From: Corallococcus sp. NCRR
Lineage (GTDB): Bacteria; Myxococcota; Myxococcia; Myxococcales; Myxococcaceae
Direction of reading: 5' to 3'
Assembly (NCBI RefSeq): GCF_026965535.1
Contig: NZ_CP114039.1
Coordinates: 4,588,001 to 4,652,000 of the forward strand
DNA: 64,000 nt
In this document: positions 61,713 to 64,000 of the stretch, piece by piece
Layout of the letters: every line of letters starts with the position of its first letter
Position numbering within the stretch: position 1 is the stretch's first letter
Notes under the pieces: generated by a model
Databases searched by the model: none
Told to the model about the DNA's origin: nothing
The model's input: only the letters and a program-made list of their open reading frames with translations
Translations under genes and position numbers: made by a program

Positions 61713-62417
61713 TCAGGTTCCTTCCGGCTCCGGAAGGAACGCGTCCAGGCGCAGGCGCCGCCGCTGCAGGCCGTGCGTCCGCCCGGTGCGCTCCATGATG
61801 TAGGCCCGCTCCACCTCCGCCCACAGGAGCGGCCCCAGCACCTGCCAGTGTGACGGCTGGTGCACCGTCAGCTCCAGCAGCGCCACGGTGAAGCCCGGCA
61901 CGTCGGTGTCGGAGGCTCCCGGAGGCAGCGCGGGGCGCAGGCCCTCCGCCAGCTTCGCGCGCGTCGCCTCCGCGCTGTCCTCGCGCACGGTGAGCTGGGA
62001 GGTGGGCAGCAGCAGCACCGCGAAGCCGTCCGGCTGGAAGCGCACGATGCGCGCGCCCGGGTACTGCGCGGAAAGCGACGCCACGACGCCCTTGAGCAGC
62101 GCGTCCCCGGCGGGGAACCCGAAGCGCGCGTTGAAGTGGATCATCTCCTTCACGTCCACCATCAGCGCGCCCACGCGCCAGCCGTCGTGGTGCGCGTGCG
62201 TGGACAGGTCGAACTCCTCCTTGAGGAGCGTGCCCTGCGTGAGCGCCAGCACGTGCATGGCGCCGGTGGCGTCCGGCTGGCCTCGCCGGCGCTGCTCGGC
62301 GGCGATGAGCTCCTGGGCGGCGGCCTGGGGCGCCTCCTGGGCGTGCCCCGGGCGCGCGGCCCGGGGGTGGAGGGCGACGAGGGCGGTGGCGGTGGCGTCG
62401 TCGAGTGCGTAGGGCAT
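61713..62417 (-). CDS. Degenerate GGDEF-domain protein
   Basis: 234 residues. The second half follows the fold of a GGDEF domain: ALMVDVKEMIHFNARFG, FPAGDALLKGVVASL, then RFQPDGFAVLLLP, where GGDEF should stand; the active-site loop reads QPDGF and the I-site is absent. It should neither make nor bind c-di-GMP by the usual route and may act as a scaffold or nucleotide sensor. The first ~55 residues are Ala/Gln-rich. The gene converges on the LytM gene with 3 bp between stops. Confidence 0.7.
   Translation of the reverse strand: MPYALDDATATALVALHPRAARPGHAQEAPQAAAQELIAAEQRRRGQPDATGAMHVLALTQGTLLKEEFDLSTHAHHDGWRVGALMVDVKEMIHFNARFGFPAGDALLKGVVASLSAQYPGARIVRFQPDGFAVLLLPTSQLTVREDSAEATRAKLAEGLRPALPPGASDTDVPGFTVALLELTVHQPSHWQVLGPLLWAEVERAYIMERTGRTHGLQRRRLRLDAFLPEPEGT
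61717..61740. terminator. Hairpin over the 3' ends of LytM and GGDEF-like genes
   Basis: Perfect 11-bp inverted repeat (GTTCCTTCCGG / CCGGAAGGAAC) separated by two bases. It begins after the LytM stop and is encoded inside the final codons of the convergent gene; it probably ends transcription in the plus direction and perhaps both. Confidence 0.6.
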
Positions 62418-62489
62418 CGTGTCCGCGTGTGTAGCGCGGACCGGCCCGGGGCGCAGGAAAGCTTCTTGCCCGCGCCCGCTCCGCTGCCC

Positions 62490-63821
62490 TCAGCGCATGC
62501 GGTGCGCCGTCACGGTGACCTCGTCCCGGTCATGGTAGAGCTGGCGGACGGTGAGGCCCTCCCAGCCCCCGTCCTCCACGAGGGTCTGACGCACCCGCAG
62601 GAGCAGCGGGTTCTTGTCCTTCATGGGCAGCTTGATGTTGGCCACCAGGTTGCGCGCCCAGCGGCGCCGGCCCCACTTGGCCAAGAGCTGCGCCACCTCC
62701 AGGGGCCGCCACGCCATGTCGCAGAAGAGCCAGTCCGCGGACTCCTCCGGGGCGTAGGCGAAGGCGCTCTCCTGCACGTGCTGGACGCGCGGGTTCTTCG
62801 CCAGCTCCGGCATCAGCTTCGCCGGGTCCACCGCCACCACCCGCGCCCCTCGGGCCACCAGCCGCTGCGTCCAGCCGCCCGGCGCCGCGCCCAGGTCCAC
62901 GCAGACGTCGCCGCGCCCGGGCTCGTGCGCCAGCCCGTCCAGCGCCTCCTCCAGCTTCATCGCCGCGCGGGAAGGGGACTCGCCCGCGCGCTTCATCCGC
63001 CGCCGCCCGCCCGGCGCGAGCGACAGGGCCTCACGGGCGCTCACCGCGCCCAGGCTCAGCACGCCGTCCGGAGCGACGCACAGGCCCACCAGCAGGGCCC
63101 CCGCCTCGCGAGCCCGTCCGTCGTCCTCCAGGACGCGTCCCTCGGGGAGGGCGGCGCGCACCGCCGCCTCCAGCGCCTCCGCGCGGCCCGCCTGCGTGTT
63201 GCCCTTCGCGCTGTCCGGCGTGTAGGCCCGCACGAGCCAGGGCACGCGAGAGGGCAGCCCGGACATCGCCGCCCGGATGTCCTCCACCGGCACCTGGGCT
63301 CCACCCGGAGGCGCCCAGGTGGCGACGACCCTCTCCACCGCCCGGCCGAAGGCGGGAGGGACATCAGGGCGTTGCTCGGACTCCACCAGGGCCGGACCCA
63401 GGAGGCGGGGACCCGCTCCCGCCCAGGTCAGCTCCTCGAAGAGGTGCGCCTCGAAGCCCTCCCGGCACGTCCACAGCCACCGGCCAGGTTGGGCCGCCAG
63501 CGTGTGTGCGGGCATGGAAGGCACGCGCGCCCGAGGTGGGATGCGCGGCGCGGGTGAGGCGATGGGGGCCGGGGCGGAGCGTCCGGGGCCACCGGCACGG
63601 GGCGTGGGGGCGGGCTTGCCGCTGGGCTTGCCGCCGGACTTGGGGCCAGGCTTGCCGCCTGTGCGGAGGCCGGGCTTCGGGCCCCCCTTGCCGTGAGAGG
63701 GAGAACCCGCGCGAGCGGGCTTGCCGGGCCGGGAGGGGGCGCCTGGCCGGCCGGGGCCCGGGGAGGAGCGGCCGGAAGAAGTCTTCGCGGCGCGGGGACG
63801 GTGAATCTGCTTAGGGGACAT
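62490..63821 (-). CDS. rlmM: RlmM-like 23S rRNA 2'-O-ribose methyltransferase with long N-terminal tail
   Basis: 443 residues. Residues 1-~105 are a Lys/Arg/Pro/Gly/Ser tail, mostly GKP-type repeats, with no fold. The remaining ~330 contain an RlmM-like THUMP/N-domain and a Rossmann methyltransferase with DVCVDLGAAPGGWTQRLV (SAM site), DWLFCDMAW and KLPMKDKNPLL, the latter holding the catalytic Lys region of FtsJ-type enzymes. It likely modifies a cytidine of 23S rRNA. The start ATG 63821 gives MSPKQIHRPRAAK. The tail may bind RNA; it is absent from typical RlmM. Confidence 0.85.
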   Translation of the reverse strand: MSPKQIHRPRAAKTSSGRSSPGPGRPGAPSRPGKPARAGSPSHGKGGPKPGLRTGGKPGPKSGGKPSGKPAPTPRAGGPGRSAPAPIASPAPRIPPRARVPSMPAHTLAAQPGRWLWTCREGFEAHLFEELTWAGAGPRLLGPALVESEQRPDVPPAFGRAVERVVATWAPPGGAQVPVEDIRAAMSGLPSRVPWLVRAYTPDSAKGNTQAGRAEALEAAVRAALPEGRVLEDDGRAREAGALLVGLCVAPDGVLSLGAVSAREALSLAPGGRRRMKRAGESPSRAAMKLEEALDGLAHEPGRGDVCVDLGAAPGGWTQRLVARGARVVAVDPAKLMPELAKNPRVQHVQESAFAYAPEESADWLFCDMAWRPLEVAQLLAKWGRRRWARNLVANIKLPMKDKNPLLLRVRQTLVEDGGWEGLTVRQLYHDRDEVTVTAHRMR

Positions 63822-63989
63822 TGCGTGGACTCGGTTCCGCTTTACTGTGGGCCACCGCGCGCCGGGCGGCCAGCCGAGAGGAAGTTTCGGGGGGCGCGCG
63901 TGGTTTTGGTCTGGTTCTCCCTTACATCTCCTGGGAATTCCCTTCACTCGCCGCGCTCCTTCGAGGATCCTCCGGCGAGAGAGCCAACA

Positions 63990-64000
63990 TGATTGAATGG
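63990..64000 (+). CDS. Possible start of a following gene
   Basis: An ATG followed by Ile-Glu-Trp begins 11 bases before the window ends, preceded by GAGAGAG. Too little to support a product. Confidence 0.3.

Overview
The window is very GC-rich, densely coded DNA with strong third-position G/C bias. Several traits point to a delta-type social bacterium (Myxococcota, most like Corallococcus/Myxococcus; inferred from gene content, not from a marker search): a PEGA-domain Ser/Thr kinase, an NtrC-type regulator paired with a receiver-PAS kinase, many small lipoproteins, a secreted protein with an NGLST repeat and a CGDGxC cysteine-rich tail, a metacaspase, two fatty-acid oxidation complexes and a PUFA-synthase-like lipid megasynthase. 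I saw no phage, insertion sequence, CRISPR array, tRNA or rRNA.

Layout. 1-4,300: the 3' end of an AAA/TPR signalling ATPase, a LytTR response regulator followed by a diiron oxygenase, and a repeat-bearing lipoprotein. 4,324-8,000: fadB, fadA and the broken 3' remnant of an acyl-CoA dehydrogenase. 8,049-10,829: a beta-helix/LRR protein and an unrecognised low-complexity protein. 10,855-21,736 (minus strand) is the most distinctive block. It holds a tandem-ACP/FabL-like reductase protein, a 2,268-residue hotdog-AT-KS-CLF-KR-DH megasynthase, a membrane fatty acid desaturase and, after a hairpin, an FAD-linked oxidoreductase. Together these look like a compact iterative 'secondary lipid' synthase with a tailoring desaturase. 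21,828-27,610: a membrane protein, a YciI-family protein, a serine-hydrolase lipoprotein, a class-2 UvrA and an acidic lipoprotein.

27,933-31,604 is an operon of ECF sigma factor, zinc-type anti-sigma protein, lipoprotein metacaspase and carboxypeptidase-regulatory-like lipoprotein. 31,609-36,966: a lipoprotein, hemE and the fadIJ operon. 37,064-40,494: a PIG-V-like mannosyltransferase, a methyltransferase, a ChbG/HpnK deacetylase and a DPM1-like glycosyltransferase, plausibly a lipid-linked sugar set. 40,623-44,789: a diguanylate cyclase with an apparent frameshift, a hybrid histidine kinase and its NtrC-type partner. 44,833-54,184: rarA, NAD kinase, Ser/Thr kinase, ElyC/SanA-like protein, 5'-nucleotidase, then TetR-coaD-MBL hydrolase and apt. 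54,496-63,821: SWIM/SNF2 helicase, recN, PP2C phosphatase, LytM endopeptidase, a degenerate GGDEF protein and an RlmM-like rRNA methyltransferase with a long basic/Pro/Gly tail at its N-terminus. The next gene may begin at 63,990.

Two signals are not explained by ordinary gene content. The first is a palindromic DNA element (core TGTCCGAC/GTCGGACA) present four times, in frame, inside the megasynthase gene (16,087-16,331), with a close relative as an intergenic hairpin at 49,879-49,912. The second is a pair of single-base G-run lesions that break an acyl-CoA dehydrogenase remnant and a diguanylate cyclase.
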